From contig CAYRSS010000003.1 in the NCBI GenBank assembly GCA_964426945.1, positions 62,001 to 126,000 on the forward strand: a stretch of 64,000 nucleotides of DNA, in the 5' to 3' direction. This DNA is from CAYRSS01 sp964426945 (GTDB lineage: Bacteria > Planctomycetota > Phycisphaerae > UBA1845). The notes beneath the pieces are model-generated. The model worked only from the letters and a program-made list of their open reading frames with translations. It did not search any database and was not told the origin of the DNA. The translations under genes were made by a program, and so were the position numbers. Position 1 is the stretch's first letter, and every line of letters begins with the position of its first letter. This document shows, piece by piece, positions 43,735-52,527 of this stretch.

Positions 43735-44964
43735 ATGACCCACAAGACCAGTCTCATCTGGCTGACCATCTTCATCATGGCGGCTGTCATGTTCACGCGC
43801 CTGCCCCAGATGATCGCCAGCCAGGATTCCGTCGTCCGGACGTTCAGTCCGCTCGTCGAGGTCGACGCGCTCGCTCGAAAGTTCTACATCGAGCCGGTGG
43901 AGGAACCGCGTCTCGTCGAGGGGGCGCTCCGCGGCATGATGTCCGAGCTCGACCCCTACTCCGACTACCTCTCGCCGGCACACCTGGAGATCCATCGTCG
44001 CCGACAGAGGGGCGAGCATGTCGGCGTGGGCATCGAGATGGCGACTCGAGACGGGGCGCTGATTGTGCTGACCGCATTGCCGGGGAGCCCGGCGGCCGAC
44101 GCTGGCGTGGCCTCCGGCGACGTGATCGAGGCGATTGACGGCGAGGACGCGCACCGGATGTCGTTGCTCGCCGCCGACGCGCGCCTCAATGGACCGAACG
44201 GCGCGCCCGTCAGCCTCAGGCTGCGCAGCGGGCGAGGCGCGGCTTCCAGAGAGATTACGCTCGTCCGGCGTGCGATCGATACGCCGACCGTGTCGGGCCT
44301 GGGCAGGCTCGGCGACGGCCGTGAATCCTACTACCTCGATGAGCAGAGGCGGTTGGCCTACATCCGTATCACACGGTTCGCAGAGCAGACCGACGAGGAG
44401 TTCCGCCGCGCGCTGCGTGACGTGCTGACCGCCGGCGCCGAGGGGCTGGTGTTGGATCTCCGCGGCAACGCCGGCGGGCTGATGCGCCAGGCGCTCAGCG
44501 TTCTGGACCACTTCGTCGCAGAAGGGCTGCTGTTGTCAACCGTGACCCGGCGACAGGCGGTGCACGACTACGCTGCCTCCGGGCAGGCCGACGCCGCGGA
44601 CCTTGCGATTGTGGTGCTGATCGACGGCGCCTCGGCCAGCGCCTCGGAGATCGTTGCCGGCGTGCTGCAGGACCGGGGGCGCGCGGTCATCGCCGGTGAG
44701 CGGAGCTACGGCAAGGGCTCGGTGCAGCACCTGATCCACCTCACCGAGAATGCCGGCGCCGTGAAGCTGACGACCGCGTACTACCGCCTGCCGAGCGGGC
44801 GGATGCTGCACCGCGCGCCGGGGGCTTCCCCTGCGGCGGACTGGGGAGTCCGGCCCGACGTCGCCATCGTCTGGCAAGATGGCGCGGACTCAGCCGACAA
44901 CGCCTGGTCCGCGGAGATCCGATCACTCCTCGAGGGCGAAATCGCGCGGGAGCGGTTGCCGTGA
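43735..44964 (+). CDS. S41-family C-terminal processing protease (CtpA-like)
   Basis: 409 residues. An N-terminal membrane anchor (about 6-22) is followed by the helical PDPYS-like segment ELDPYSDYLSP and a PDZ domain (about 95-180, GVGIEMATRDGALIV). The S41 catalytic domain has LVLDLRGNAGG, the Ser nucleophile in DGASASASEI and the Lys general base in GERSYGKGSVQ. This is the CtpA/Prc architecture of periplasmic proteases that trim C-termini. The ATG at 43735 is chosen because it starts just before the anchor; the upstream in-frame part overlaps the divergent YkgJ gene. Confidence 0.9.
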   Translation: MTHKTSLIWLTIFIMAAVMFTRLPQMIASQDSVVRTFSPLVEVDALARKFYIEPVEEPRLVEGALRGMMSELDPYSDYLSPAHLEIHRRRQRGEHVGVGIEMATRDGALIVLTALPGSPAADAGVASGDVIEAIDGEDAHRMSLLAADARLNGPNGAPVSLRLRSGRGAASREITLVRRAIDTPTVSGLGRLGDGRESYYLDEQRRLAYIRITRFAEQTDEEFRRALRDVLTAGAEGLVLDLRGNAGGLMRQALSVLDHFVAEGLLLSTVTRRQAVHDYAASGQADAADLAIVVLIDGASASASEIVAGVLQDRGRAVIAGERSYGKGSVQHLIHLTENAGAVKLTTAYYRLPSGRMLHRAPGASPAADWGVRPDVAIVWQDGADSADNAWSAEIRSLLEGEIARERLP

Positions 44965-45020
44965 GCCGCGGGGCACAGGCACGCCCTGTCACCCGGAATC
45001 GCCTCGCTCCGCGGGCCGAC

Positions 45021-45049
45021 TTGGTGCGCACCATCGTGCCGCGTACACT
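45021..45049 (+). promoter_or_regulatory. Predicted promoter of pheA
   Basis: TTGGTG (45021-45026) and TACACT (45044-45049) are 17 nt apart and end 72 nt before the pheA start. Spacing is ideal; the -35 matches only in its TTG. Confidence 0.38.
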
Positions 45050-45121
45050 CGACGGATACCGTCAGCCGCAGCATCCCCGTCCCCCAGCGCCGCGGCCGGA
45101 CCGCGGCTTCAGGATGGTGCC

Positions 45122-46207
45122 ATGAGCGATCTCGATGCCATGCTTGTGCAGCTTCGCGCACGCATCGACGCCGTCGACGTCGAACTCGTGCGCCTGATCA
45201 ACGAACGCGCGACGCTCGTGCAGGAGATCGGCGTGGCCAAGGCCGCCGCCGGCGTTCGCGTGTACACGCCGGACCGCGAGAAGGCCGTGCTGGACCGCGT
45301 GGGGGAACTCAACCGGGGCCCCATCACCGCCGCCGCGCTGCGCGCTGTCTATCGGGAGCTGATGAGCGCGTCGCTGGCGCTGGAGCGGGCGCCGCGCATC
45401 GCCGTGCTGGGCCCCGCGGGGAGCTTCTCGCACCTGGCGGGCCGCCGGAAGTTCGGCCTCTCGGTCGAGTTCGAGTTTCTCGCCGGCATCGGCGACGTGT
45501 TTGACGCCGTACAGCGTGGGCGAGCGGAGTCGGGGCTGGTCCCCGTCGAGAACTCGACCGCCGGCGGCATCGGCGAAACGCTCGACCTGCTCGGCGATCG
45601 CGACGTGCGCGTCTGCGGCGAGGTGAATGTGGCCGTGCGCCATCACCTGCTCGGCTCGTGCGCCCTGGACGAGGTGGAGCGCGTTTACTCCAAACCCGAG
45701 GTGTTTCAGCAGTGCCATCGATTCCTCGACGCGACCGGCCTGCTTGCCCGCACCGTCGCCACAACCAGCACCAGCGCCGCCGCCGAAATCGCGGCGCGGG
45801 AGCCCCGCGCCGCGGCGATCGCCGGTGAACTGGCCGCTGAGGTGTTCGGGCTCGCCCGCATCGCCGAGTTCATCGAAGACGACCCCGGCAACGTCACCCG
45901 TTTCCTCATCCTCGCCCCGGCCGCGGCGCGACCCACCGGTTCCGATAAGACGTCGATCGTCTTCAGCGTAGGGCATCAGCCGGGCACGCTGGCCGCTGTG
46001 CTCGACGTGTTCCGTACCACCGGCATCAACATGCTGCGGATCGAATCGCGGTCCAATCGGCGGCGTAAGTGGGACTATCACTTCTTCGTCGACCTGGAAG
46101 GCCACTGCGATCGGCCGCCGCTTTCTGATACACTGGCCGAGGCCGCGAAGGCGTGCAGTTCGCTGAAGATCCTTGGTTCGTATCCGCGGAGCGACGAGAC
46201 GGTGTAA
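45122..46207 (+). CDS. pheA: P-protein: chorismate mutase-prephenate dehydratase
   Basis: 361 residues. The chorismate mutase domain (about 1-88) starts with RARIDAVDVELVRLINERA and contains VYTPDREKAVLDRV. The prephenate dehydratase domain (about 92-275) has VLGPAGSFSH, GLVPVENSTAGGI and NVTRFLIL. An ACT domain (about 283-355) shows HQPGTLAAVLDVFRTTGINM and IESRS for phenylalanine feedback. It converts chorismate to phenylpyruvate in the cytoplasm. The ATG at 45122 fits the domain start. aroF follows 115 nt downstream in the same direction, putting the first aromatic step and the phenylalanine branch together. Confidence 0.95.
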   Translation: MSDLDAMLVQLRARIDAVDVELVRLINERATLVQEIGVAKAAAGVRVYTPDREKAVLDRVGELNRGPITAAALRAVYRELMSASLALERAPRIAVLGPAGSFSHLAGRRKFGLSVEFEFLAGIGDVFDAVQRGRAESGLVPVENSTAGGIGETLDLLGDRDVRVCGEVNVAVRHHLLGSCALDEVERVYSKPEVFQQCHRFLDATGLLARTVATTSTSAAAEIAAREPRAAAIAGELAAEVFGLARIAEFIEDDPGNVTRFLILAPAAARPTGSDKTSIVFSVGHQPGTLAAVLDVFRTTGINMLRIESRSNRRRKWDYHFFVDLEGHCDRPPLSDTLAEAAKACSSLKILGSYPRSDETV

Positions 46208-46322
46208 GCCGTGCGCAGCCTGCCGCCGGGCAGGCGCAACGCACCATCCTTCCGGCCGATAGCCAACAGCTGACAGCTATTTCTGTGGGCCCTGCCCACT
46301 TCCACGAGAGGAACGAGTTCGC

Positions 46323-47342
46323 ATGATCGTCGTGATGGAACCGGGAGCGACCCAGGAGCACATCAAGCATGTGATCGCCCTCATCGAGGGAATGGGGCTC
46401 AAGACGCATCCGATCGTCGGCACGGACCGCACGGTGGTGGCCGCCCTCGGCGACAAGCGCAACGTCGACAAGTCGGCGCTGGAAAACGCGCCTTTCGTCG
46501 AACGGGTGATGCCGATTCTGGCTCCCTACAAGCGCGCCAGTCGCGAGGTACGCAAGGAAGCGACCACCATCGAGATCGGTCCCGCCCGGTTTGCCATCGG
46601 CGGTCCGCGCGTAGGCGTGATTGCCGGGCCGTGCAGCGTGGAGGATCGCGAGATGCTCCTCGCCACGGCCGAGGCGGTGAAGGCCGCTGGTGCGATCGGC
46701 TTGCGCGGCGGCGCGTTCAAGCCGAGAACCGATCCCTACTCGTTCCGCGGACTTGGGGAGAAGGGGCTTCAGATCCTGGCCGAGGCGCGCGAGCGCACTG
46801 GCCTGGCCATCGTCACCGAAATCATGAGCGAGCAGGATGTCGCCCTCGTCGCGCGCTACACCGACGTGATGCAGATTGGCGCTCGCAACATGCAGAACTT
46901 CAACCTGCTGATGGCCGTCGCCCACGCCGGCAAGCCCGTCCTCTTGAAGCGTGGCATGAGCGCGACCTTCGACGAGTTCCTCCTCGCCGCCGAGTACATC
47001 ATGAACGAGGGGAACCCCAACGTGATCCTCTGCGAACGCGGTATCCGAACGCACGAGACGTACGTCCGCAACACCCTGCCGCTGGCGATCGTCCCGGCCG
47101 TCAAGCGCAAGAGTCACCTGCCGATCCTCATCGACCCGTCGCACGGAACCGGGCACGCGTTCATGGTGCCGGCGATGTGCCGCGCGGCCATCGCCGCCGG
47201 GGCAGACGGCCTCATCGTCGAGGTCCACCCCGACCCGGAACACGCCCTGACCGACGGCGCACAGTCCCTCACACCGGAAGCGTTTGCGGAGGCAATGTCG
47301 GAAACGCGGAAGATCGCGGAGGCGATGGGGCGCCCCCTGTAG
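46323..47342 (+). CDS. aroF: 3-deoxy-7-phosphoheptulonate synthase (DAHP synthase)
   Basis: 339 residues. The short N-terminal ferredoxin-like domain (MIVVMEPGATQEHIKHVI, about 1-70) is the regulatory domain of the Thermotoga/Bacillus-type enzyme. The TIM barrel carries AGPCSVE (metal-binding Cys104), KPRTDPYSF, QIGARNMQNF, LLKRGMSA, ERGIRT, DPSHGTG and VEVHPDPE, all family signatures. It condenses PEP and erythrose 4-phosphate as the first step of aromatic biosynthesis. AGAGGA lies about 11 nt upstream of the ATG. The leader has a small hairpin (46285-46299, 6-bp stem); attenuation is possible but no leader peptide was found. Confidence 0.95.
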   Translation: MIVVMEPGATQEHIKHVIALIEGMGLKTHPIVGTDRTVVAALGDKRNVDKSALENAPFVERVMPILAPYKRASREVRKEATTIEIGPARFAIGGPRVGVIAGPCSVEDREMLLATAEAVKAAGAIGLRGGAFKPRTDPYSFRGLGEKGLQILAEARERTGLAIVTEIMSEQDVALVARYTDVMQIGARNMQNFNLLMAVAHAGKPVLLKRGMSATFDEFLLAAEYIMNEGNPNVILCERGIRTHETYVRNTLPLAIVPAVKRKSHLPILIDPSHGTGHAFMVPAMCRAAIAAGADGLIVEVHPDPEHALTDGAQSLTPEAFAEAMSETRKIAEAMGRPL

Positions 47343-47363
47343 GCATCCCCCTGAGCGGTAGGC

Positions 47364-47861
47364 CTACGGATTGAACAGGGATTGCTGATCCGGCAGTTCC
47401 TGGGCGATGCGATCACGCACGTCGCGGATCTCGTCGATGAATTCCTCAACCGTGGTGAACTTGCGGTACACGCTCATGAAGCGGACGTACGCCACCGGGC
47501 TCAGCCGCCGGAGCTCCATCCCGACGTAGGCGCCGATGTGCTCGCTGGTCACCTCGCGCTCGTGGTTGCGCAGCAGGTGCTCCTCCACCCGGTCGGCAAG
47601 CTGGTTGATCTGTTCCTCGCTCAGATCGAGCTTGTAGCACGCGCGCTCGACGCCGGCGGTGATCTTCTCGCGCTGATAGGGGACGCGCGTGCCGTTGGTC
47701 TTGATGACGCTTAGGCGCAGCTCGTTCTCAAGCCGCTCCTTGGTGGTGAAGCGCCGTTCGCACTCGAGGCAGACGCGGCGACGACGCACCGCGTCGCCGC
47801 CCTCGGTCAGCCGCGAGTCGATGACCTTGTTCTCGGCGCTCTTGCAGGAAGGACAACGCAT
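47364..47861 (-). CDS. nrdR: Transcriptional repressor NrdR
   Basis: 165 residues, the normal length. The N-terminal zinc ribbon has MRCPSC and RVCLECERRF. The ATP-cone follows with VIKTNGTRVPYQREKI and later IGAYVGMELRRLSPVAYVRFMSVYRKF, a typical NrdR block. It senses ATP/dATP and represses ribonucleotide reductase genes. The ATG at 47859-47861 is fixed by the conserved start and a GGGGGACGGTGGAG region upstream. It converges on aroF with 21 nt between stops. No nrd gene is in the window. Confidence 0.95.
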   Translation of the reverse strand: MRCPSCKSAENKVIDSRLTEGGDAVRRRRVCLECERRFTTKERLENELRLSVIKTNGTRVPYQREKITAGVERACYKLDLSEEQINQLADRVEEHLLRNHEREVTSEHIGAYVGMELRRLSPVAYVRFMSVYRKFTTVEEFIDEIRDVRDRIAQELPDQQSLFNP

Positions 47862-48031
47862 GGCTCCACCGTCCCCCCGGGGTCTGATCGCCCGCTGCGG
47901 GCCCTGTTGCTGACGCGATCTGTCCGGCAAGGCTTACTGCACACGCCGGGGGGTGTCAATCGGGCCCTGTCGCTCAGCGGGCGTCGCCATCCTCTGGACG
48001 ATCGACCGGGAAACCCGTATCTACAGCCGCC

Positions 48032-48964
48032 ATGGCACGGCTTGTGGAAAAGCAGCTCGGCGGCCACCGCATCATCGGCTTTTCGCTCGCCGGCGAAGAG
48101 ACGGTCATCGCCGCGCCCGAACTGAACGTGTGCTTCGACATCGGCCGGGCGCCGCGCGAGGTCATCTCGATCGACAACGTGCTCCTCTCCCACGGGCACA
48201 TGGACCACGCCGCCGGCATTGCCTACTACTTCTCGCAGCGCGGGTTCATTGGAAACGCACCGGGCCGGCTGCTGGTGCATCCTAACCTGCACGACCCGAT
48301 CCGCCGCCTCATGCAGGCCTGGGCCGAGATCGAGGGCCACCCGGCCGAGGGAGAGGTCATCGCCGTCGAACCCCTCCGCGACTTCGAGCTGCGCAAGGGG
48401 CTCGTCACCCGCCCGTTTGCGGTCAATCACCGCGCGTCCGCGCTGGGCTTCTCACTCATCGAGCGGCGGCACAAGCTGAAGGCCGAGTTCACCGGTCTCA
48501 CCGGACCGCAGATCGTCGAGCTCAAGAAGAAGGGAATCACCATCGAGGATCGCGTTGAGGTCACGCTGTTGACCTACCCCGGCGATACGGCGCTGGGCCG
48601 CTTCCTCGACCTCGATTTCGTGCAGCAGTCCCGCACGCTGCTGCTCGAGTGCACGTTCTTCGAGCCGGAGCACCGCTCGCGGGCGGCGGCGGGCAAGCAC
48701 ATTCACGTTGACGACCTGCCGCGGATCCTGGAGGCGGTGCCGGATGCGGAGGTGATGCTCGTCCACCTGACGCGCCGCACCGATCTGCGCTACGCCAAGA
48801 GCACGCTGAAGCGGGTAGTAACTCCGCGCGACCTGGAGCGGATCAGCTTCCTCATGGAGCGGCCGCCGCGCGAAGCGCCGAAGCGTCAGGACGCCGGCGC
48901 AGCGAAGCCGGAGAGCCCGCGACCGCCCGAACCGTCAGCCCTGCGCACGACGTTTGACGACTGA
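48032..48964 (+). CDS. MBL-fold metallo-hydrolase (RNase Z-like)
   Basis: 310 residues. The zinc site SHGHMDHAAG (HxHxDH) is near residue 55, preceded by CFDIGRAP; a later conserved NHRAS supplies a His. The LLTYPGDTALGRFLDLDF segment and LLLECTFFEPEH (metal-binding acidic plus His) follow, and the C-terminus has MLVHLTRRTD. The pattern is like small RNase Z/ElaC-related proteins, but the long C-terminal Pro/Ala-rich tail (about 275-310) is extra. Actual substrate is not readable. The gene converges on the double-thioredoxin gene. Confidence 0.82.
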   Translation: MARLVEKQLGGHRIIGFSLAGEETVIAAPELNVCFDIGRAPREVISIDNVLLSHGHMDHAAGIAYYFSQRGFIGNAPGRLLVHPNLHDPIRRLMQAWAEIEGHPAEGEVIAVEPLRDFELRKGLVTRPFAVNHRASALGFSLIERRHKLKAEFTGLTGPQIVELKKKGITIEDRVEVTLLTYPGDTALGRFLDLDFVQQSRTLLLECTFFEPEHRSRAAAGKHIHVDDLPRILEAVPDAEVMLVHLTRRTDLRYAKSTLKRVVTPRDLERISFLMERPPREAPKRQDAGAAKPESPRPPEPSALRTTFDD

Positions 48965-48997
48965 CCGGCTGATCAACCCGGCACGCCGCCGGCCTGC

Positions 48998-49972
48998 TCA
49001 TTCGCGGTTCTTCCCCGCCTCCCGCAGCAGCTTCTCGATCGTCGCCACGTCCGCCTCACCGAGCGTCGAGGTCTCGCGCAACACCTTCACGAAGTGGGCC
49101 ACCTCGAACGGCTCCACCGGAAAGCCGACGTTGCCCTGATCGCTCACCGAGTCGGCGAGCTTCCGCCCGCTGTCGTCAAGGATCACGAAGAACGGCAGCC
49201 CCCCTGCCGACTCGCTCTCGCCGCGATATCGCGACTCGATCGCTTTCGCGCCGGTCATGCGATCGACGTCGATCTTGAGCGGGACGTAGCCTTTCCCGAA
49301 CACCGAGGCCACCGTCGGCTCGGACAGATAGTCGCTCAGCCGATGACACCATCCGCACCACGGCGCAGAGAACTGGACGAACACCTTGCGACCGGAACTC
49401 CGCGCCGCCGCGAGCGACGCCGCGAGCATCGCATCCGCAGGCTGCGGCGTCGGCTTCCACTGATTCAGGAACGCCAGCACCTTCGCCGGGTCGTGCCGAT
49501 CGCCATCCTCCAGCGCGCCGGTCTCCTGCGTGTGAAGCTGGCGCCCCTCGGCATCGAGCACCACCAGCACGGGAAGCCCCTGCCTGGTCGGATTGCCGTA
49601 GCGCTCGTCGACGGCGGCGTTGTGCTTGCGGTCGCCGTCAAGCTTGTCCACGTCGATCAGCACAAGCTGGTATTCGTAGCGCAGCAACTTGCCGATCGCC
49701 TCGTCCGCCGCGAACAGATCATGCAGCTTGTGGCACCAGCCGCACCAGTTGGCGCCGAACATCAGGAGCACGCGCTGATTGTCGGCCTTCGCCTTCCGCA
49801 GGGCGGCGGCGATCTGCGCATTGCCGTCGGCCTTTGTGTCATAGATGTCCGGGCGACGACCCTTGCGGGGTTCGGGCTCCTCGGCCCGCGCGGAACCGGG
49901 CGCCATCGCCGCGGCAGCGACGGCCGCGAGGACGATCTTCACACAACGCGCGGCGTGAGACTGGCGGAACAT
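48998..49972 (-). CDS. Exported protein with two thioredoxin-like domains
   Basis: 324 residues. The ATG at 49970-49972 has GGAG about 9 nt upstream and starts a signal peptide (about 1-29). Two thioredoxin folds follow, each with a WCGWCH active site (ANWCGWCHKLHD near 67 and APWCGWCHRLSD near 197). Both have the downstream cis-Pro region (GLPVLVVLD and GLPFFVILD). Such DUF255/thioredoxin_7-type proteins act on disulphides or cytochrome maturation in the periplasm. The tandem arrangement may serve many Cys-rich exported proteins, such as the one at 37129-41925; that link is inference. Confidence 0.85.
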   Translation of the reverse strand: MFRQSHAARCVKIVLAAVAAAAMAPGSARAEEPEPRKGRRPDIYDTKADGNAQIAAALRKAKADNQRVLLMFGANWCGWCHKLHDLFAADEAIGKLLRYEYQLVLIDVDKLDGDRKHNAAVDERYGNPTRQGLPVLVVLDAEGRQLHTQETGALEDGDRHDPAKVLAFLNQWKPTPQPADAMLAASLAAARSSGRKVFVQFSAPWCGWCHRLSDYLSEPTVASVFGKGYVPLKIDVDRMTGAKAIESRYRGESESAGGLPFFVILDDSGRKLADSVSDQGNVGFPVEPFEVAHFVKVLRETSTLGEADVATIEKLLREAGKNRE

Positions 49973-50163
49973 GGGCAGAAACTCCGTCCGGGGATCACAC
50001 CACGGCGGCGGCCCGTCGCCCCGCCGCGGTCCGCCCCATGCTACCCGCCGCACGCCCACCGCCGAAACGCCCCGGACCGGCGACAAGGGCGAACCGCCTC
50101 CCGCAGTTGGCGGCGCGGCGATTTCCCGTAGGATGAACCCGGACAGCCCCAGGGAGCCAAACG

Positions 50164-51840
50164 ATGAGCCACGACCTGTTCGATACCCACAAGAAGACCC
50201 TCGACGCCGCCGTGGCGGCCCTCGCCTCGCGGACCTACTGGTCGGCCTACCCCGAAGCCCCAAGCGGCAAGATCTACGGCGAGACCGCCCGGGACGACGG
50301 CCTGCAGGCATTCCAGGCGCGGCTCGGCAAGCCGTTCCGGATCGACCAGCCCGGCGGAACAGGCCAGGTCGGGGCAGAGCGCTCGCCCTACGGGCTTCCG
50401 CTCGAGATCACCTACCCCATGTGTGATCCCGGCGCACTCGTCGTCGCCGCGACGGCGGCGATGCCTGCCTGGCGCGATGCCGGCGTGAAAGCGCGTGTGG
50501 GCGTCTGCCTGGAAATCCTCGACCGGCTCAACCGCCGCAGCTTTGAGATCGCCAACGCCGTCATGCATACCACCGGGCAGGGATTCATGATGGCCTTCCA
50601 GGCCGGCGGGCCCCACGCCCAGGACCGCGGGCTGGAGGCGGTCGCCCGTGCCTATCAGGAGATGTCGCTGGTGCCCGAGGCCGTCACCTGGGAGAAGCAG
50701 GTGAGCAAGACCGACGTGGTGCGCCTGCACAAGCGATACCGCCTGCTGCCGCGCGGTGTGGCGCTGATGATCGGTTGCAGCACGTTCCCCACGTGGAACG
50801 GCTACCCGGGCCTTTTCGCGAGCCTCGTCACCGGCAACCCGGTCATCGTCAAGCCGCACCCCGGCGCGGTGCTGCCGCTGGCCATCACGGTGGAGGTCGC
50901 CCGCGAGGTGCTGCGGGAGGCGGGGTTTGATGCCAACCTGGTGACACTGGCCGCCGATACGCACGACGCTCCGATCACGCAGGCGATCGCCGAACGGCGG
51001 GAGATCGCCATCATCGACTATACGGGCGGCTCCGACTTCGGCTCGTGGCTTGAGAAGAACTGCACGCACGCCTCGGTCTATACGGAGAAGGCCGGCGTCA
51101 ACAGCGTCATTCTCGACAGCGCCGCTGACCTGAAGGCGGTGACGGGCAACCTAGCGTTCTCGCTGTGTCTCTACAGCGGGCAGATGTGTACGACGCCGCA
51201 GAACATCTTCATCCCTGCCGGCGGCATCCGCGCCGGCGGCGAGAAGATCAGCTTCGACGACGCGGCGGGGGCCATTGTGAAGGGGGTCAACTGGCTGCTC
51301 TCCGATCCGGCCCGGGCGAGCGAGGTTCTCGGGGCCATCGCCTCCGAGCAGACGGTCGCCCGCATCGACGCCGCCGCGAAGGATGAGGCCGTCGAGGTCC
51401 TCCGCCCCAGCGGACCGGTCGAGAACGCGTCCTTCCCCGGCGCCCGGACGCGCAGCCCGCTGATCCTCAAGACCACGGCCGACAACCGCGTGGTATTCAG
51501 CCGCGAAATGTTCGGTCCCATCGCCTACGTCATCGCCACGAAAGACACCGCCCAGAGTATTGAGCTGGCCGCGGCCTGCGCGCGAGGCTGCGGGGCGATC
51601 ACCGGCGCGGTGTACTCCACCGATGACGCCGTGCTGACCGCCGCCGAATCGGCCCTGACGGCGGCCGGCGTGCCGGTGTCGTGTAATCTCACGGGGCAGA
51701 TCTGGGTGAACCAGTCGGCGGCGTTCAGCGACTTCCACGTGTCGGGCAGCAACCCTGCGGGCAACGCGACGCTGTGCGACGCGGCCTTTGTGGCCAGCCG
51801 GTTCCGCTGGGTCCAGAGCCGCCGCCCGGTCACGGCGTGA
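50164..51840 (+). CDS. paaN: PaaN-type aldehyde dehydrogenase
   Basis: 558 residues. The N-terminus MSHDLFDTHKKTLDAAVAAL and the segments SPYGLPLEITYP and FMMAFQAGGPHAQDRGLEA match the phenylacetic acid degradation protein PaaN. The aldehyde dehydrogenase fold is visible: NPVIVKPHPGAVLPL for the cofactor site, YTGGSDFG, and the catalytic Cys in YSGQMCTTPQNI. Classic PaaN is associated with aerobic phenylacetate breakdown, but no other paa gene is nearby, so the substrate here may differ. AGGGAG lies about 7 nt upstream of the ATG. A strong hairpin follows the stop. Confidence 0.87.
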   Translation: MSHDLFDTHKKTLDAAVAALASRTYWSAYPEAPSGKIYGETARDDGLQAFQARLGKPFRIDQPGGTGQVGAERSPYGLPLEITYPMCDPGALVVAATAAMPAWRDAGVKARVGVCLEILDRLNRRSFEIANAVMHTTGQGFMMAFQAGGPHAQDRGLEAVARAYQEMSLVPEAVTWEKQVSKTDVVRLHKRYRLLPRGVALMIGCSTFPTWNGYPGLFASLVTGNPVIVKPHPGAVLPLAITVEVAREVLREAGFDANLVTLAADTHDAPITQAIAERREIAIIDYTGGSDFGSWLEKNCTHASVYTEKAGVNSVILDSAADLKAVTGNLAFSLCLYSGQMCTTPQNIFIPAGGIRAGGEKISFDDAAGAIVKGVNWLLSDPARASEVLGAIASEQTVARIDAAAKDEAVEVLRPSGPVENASFPGARTRSPLILKTTADNRVVFSREMFGPIAYVIATKDTAQSIELAAACARGCGAITGAVYSTDDAVLTAAESALTAAGVPVSCNLTGQIWVNQSAAFSDFHVSGSNPAGNATLCDAAFVASRFRWVQSRRPVTA

Positions 51841-51854
51841 GCCCCCTTACCGTG

Positions 51855-51877
51855 CCCCCTCCCTCGCAGGGAGGGGG
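51855..51877 (+). terminator. Perfect hairpin after paaN
   Basis: A 10-bp perfect stem (51855-51864 with 51868-51877) has a 3-nt loop and lies 15 nt after the stop. A partial T run (GTTTAT) occurs about 10 nt later. The sequence resembles short dispersed palindromes seen between genes in GC-rich bacteria, so it may be a REP-like unit acting as terminator. Confidence 0.55.
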
Positions 51878-51937
51878 ATGGGGAAGGGTTTATCTGATGG
51901 ACGCTCCCAGCGCCACGCACTTCGAACGCCAATAGCC

Positions 51938-52423
51938 ATGCCTGACGCCGATCCGGCCGTCCATGCGGAACTCGTCCGCCGCCTCACGACCGGCGGCGTG
52001 CCCTTCACCCTGCTTCACCACGCCCCGGTCTTCACCAGCGAAGAGGCCGCGGCCATCCGCGGAGCCCCGTTGTGCACAGGGGCCAAGGCGCTGATCCTCA
52101 AGATCGACGGCCAGTTCCTGATGGCCGTGCTACCGGCCGACCGGTCGCTGGACAGCAAGGCGCTCTGTGCGGCCGTCGGCGCGAGAAAGTCGCGCTTCGC
52201 CACGAAGGAGGAGGTCTACGAGTTGACGAAGCTCACCCCCGGCTCTATCCCGCCGTTCGGCAGCCTCTTCAACCTGCCGACCTGGTGCGACGAAGGGCTT
52301 GCCTCGAACGAGCGGATCAACTTCAACGCGGCCAGCCATGCGATCTCGATGAACATGGCCTACGCGGACTACGCGGCGCACGAGCGGCCGATGATGGCGC
52401 GGCTCGGGAGGAGCGGCGGTTGA
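51938..52423 (+). CDS. YbaK/ProX-type aminoacyl-tRNA deacylase
   Basis: 161 residues, one YbaK/aaRS-editing domain. Signatures are LLHHAPVFTSEEAAAIRG, the conserved Lys in GAKALILK, the ADRSLDSKAL segment, and TPGSIPPFGSLF, followed by NERINFNAASHAISM. Free-standing members hydrolyse misacylated tRNA (Cys- or Ala-tRNAPro). The motif set looks nearer to PrdX/ProX than to YbaK, but the split cannot be settled by eye. The ATG at 51938 gives the normal domain length. Confidence 0.85.
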   Translation: MPDADPAVHAELVRRLTTGGVPFTLLHHAPVFTSEEAAAIRGAPLCTGAKALILKIDGQFLMAVLPADRSLDSKALCAAVGARKSRFATKEEVYELTKLTPGSIPPFGSLFNLPTWCDEGLASNERINFNAASHAISMNMAYADYAAHERPMMARLGRSGG

Positions 52424-52429
52424 GTTTCG

Positions 52430-52501
52430 CAGGGTGCGTCGTACTCGACCCAACCCCCTTGATTGTCCGGCCGAGCTGTGGGTCGAGTACGACTGACCCT
52501 G
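52430..52501. repeat. Long 23-bp inverted repeat beside a foreign gene
   Basis: Arms 52430-52452 and 52479-52501 pair with only two mismatches, including a perfect 15-bp core, and are separated by 26 nt. It sits in the 104-bp gap between two converging genes. It could be a bidirectional terminator, a REP-type element or a MITE remnant. Confidence 0.7.
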
Positions 52502-52527
52502 TAGAGCTCGTGACTCGAAGTCCACTC

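Noticed and set aside
46285..46299. Small hairpin before aroF as an attenuator
   Set aside because: Only a 6-bp stem with no leader peptide or alternative structure, so attenuation is not supported.
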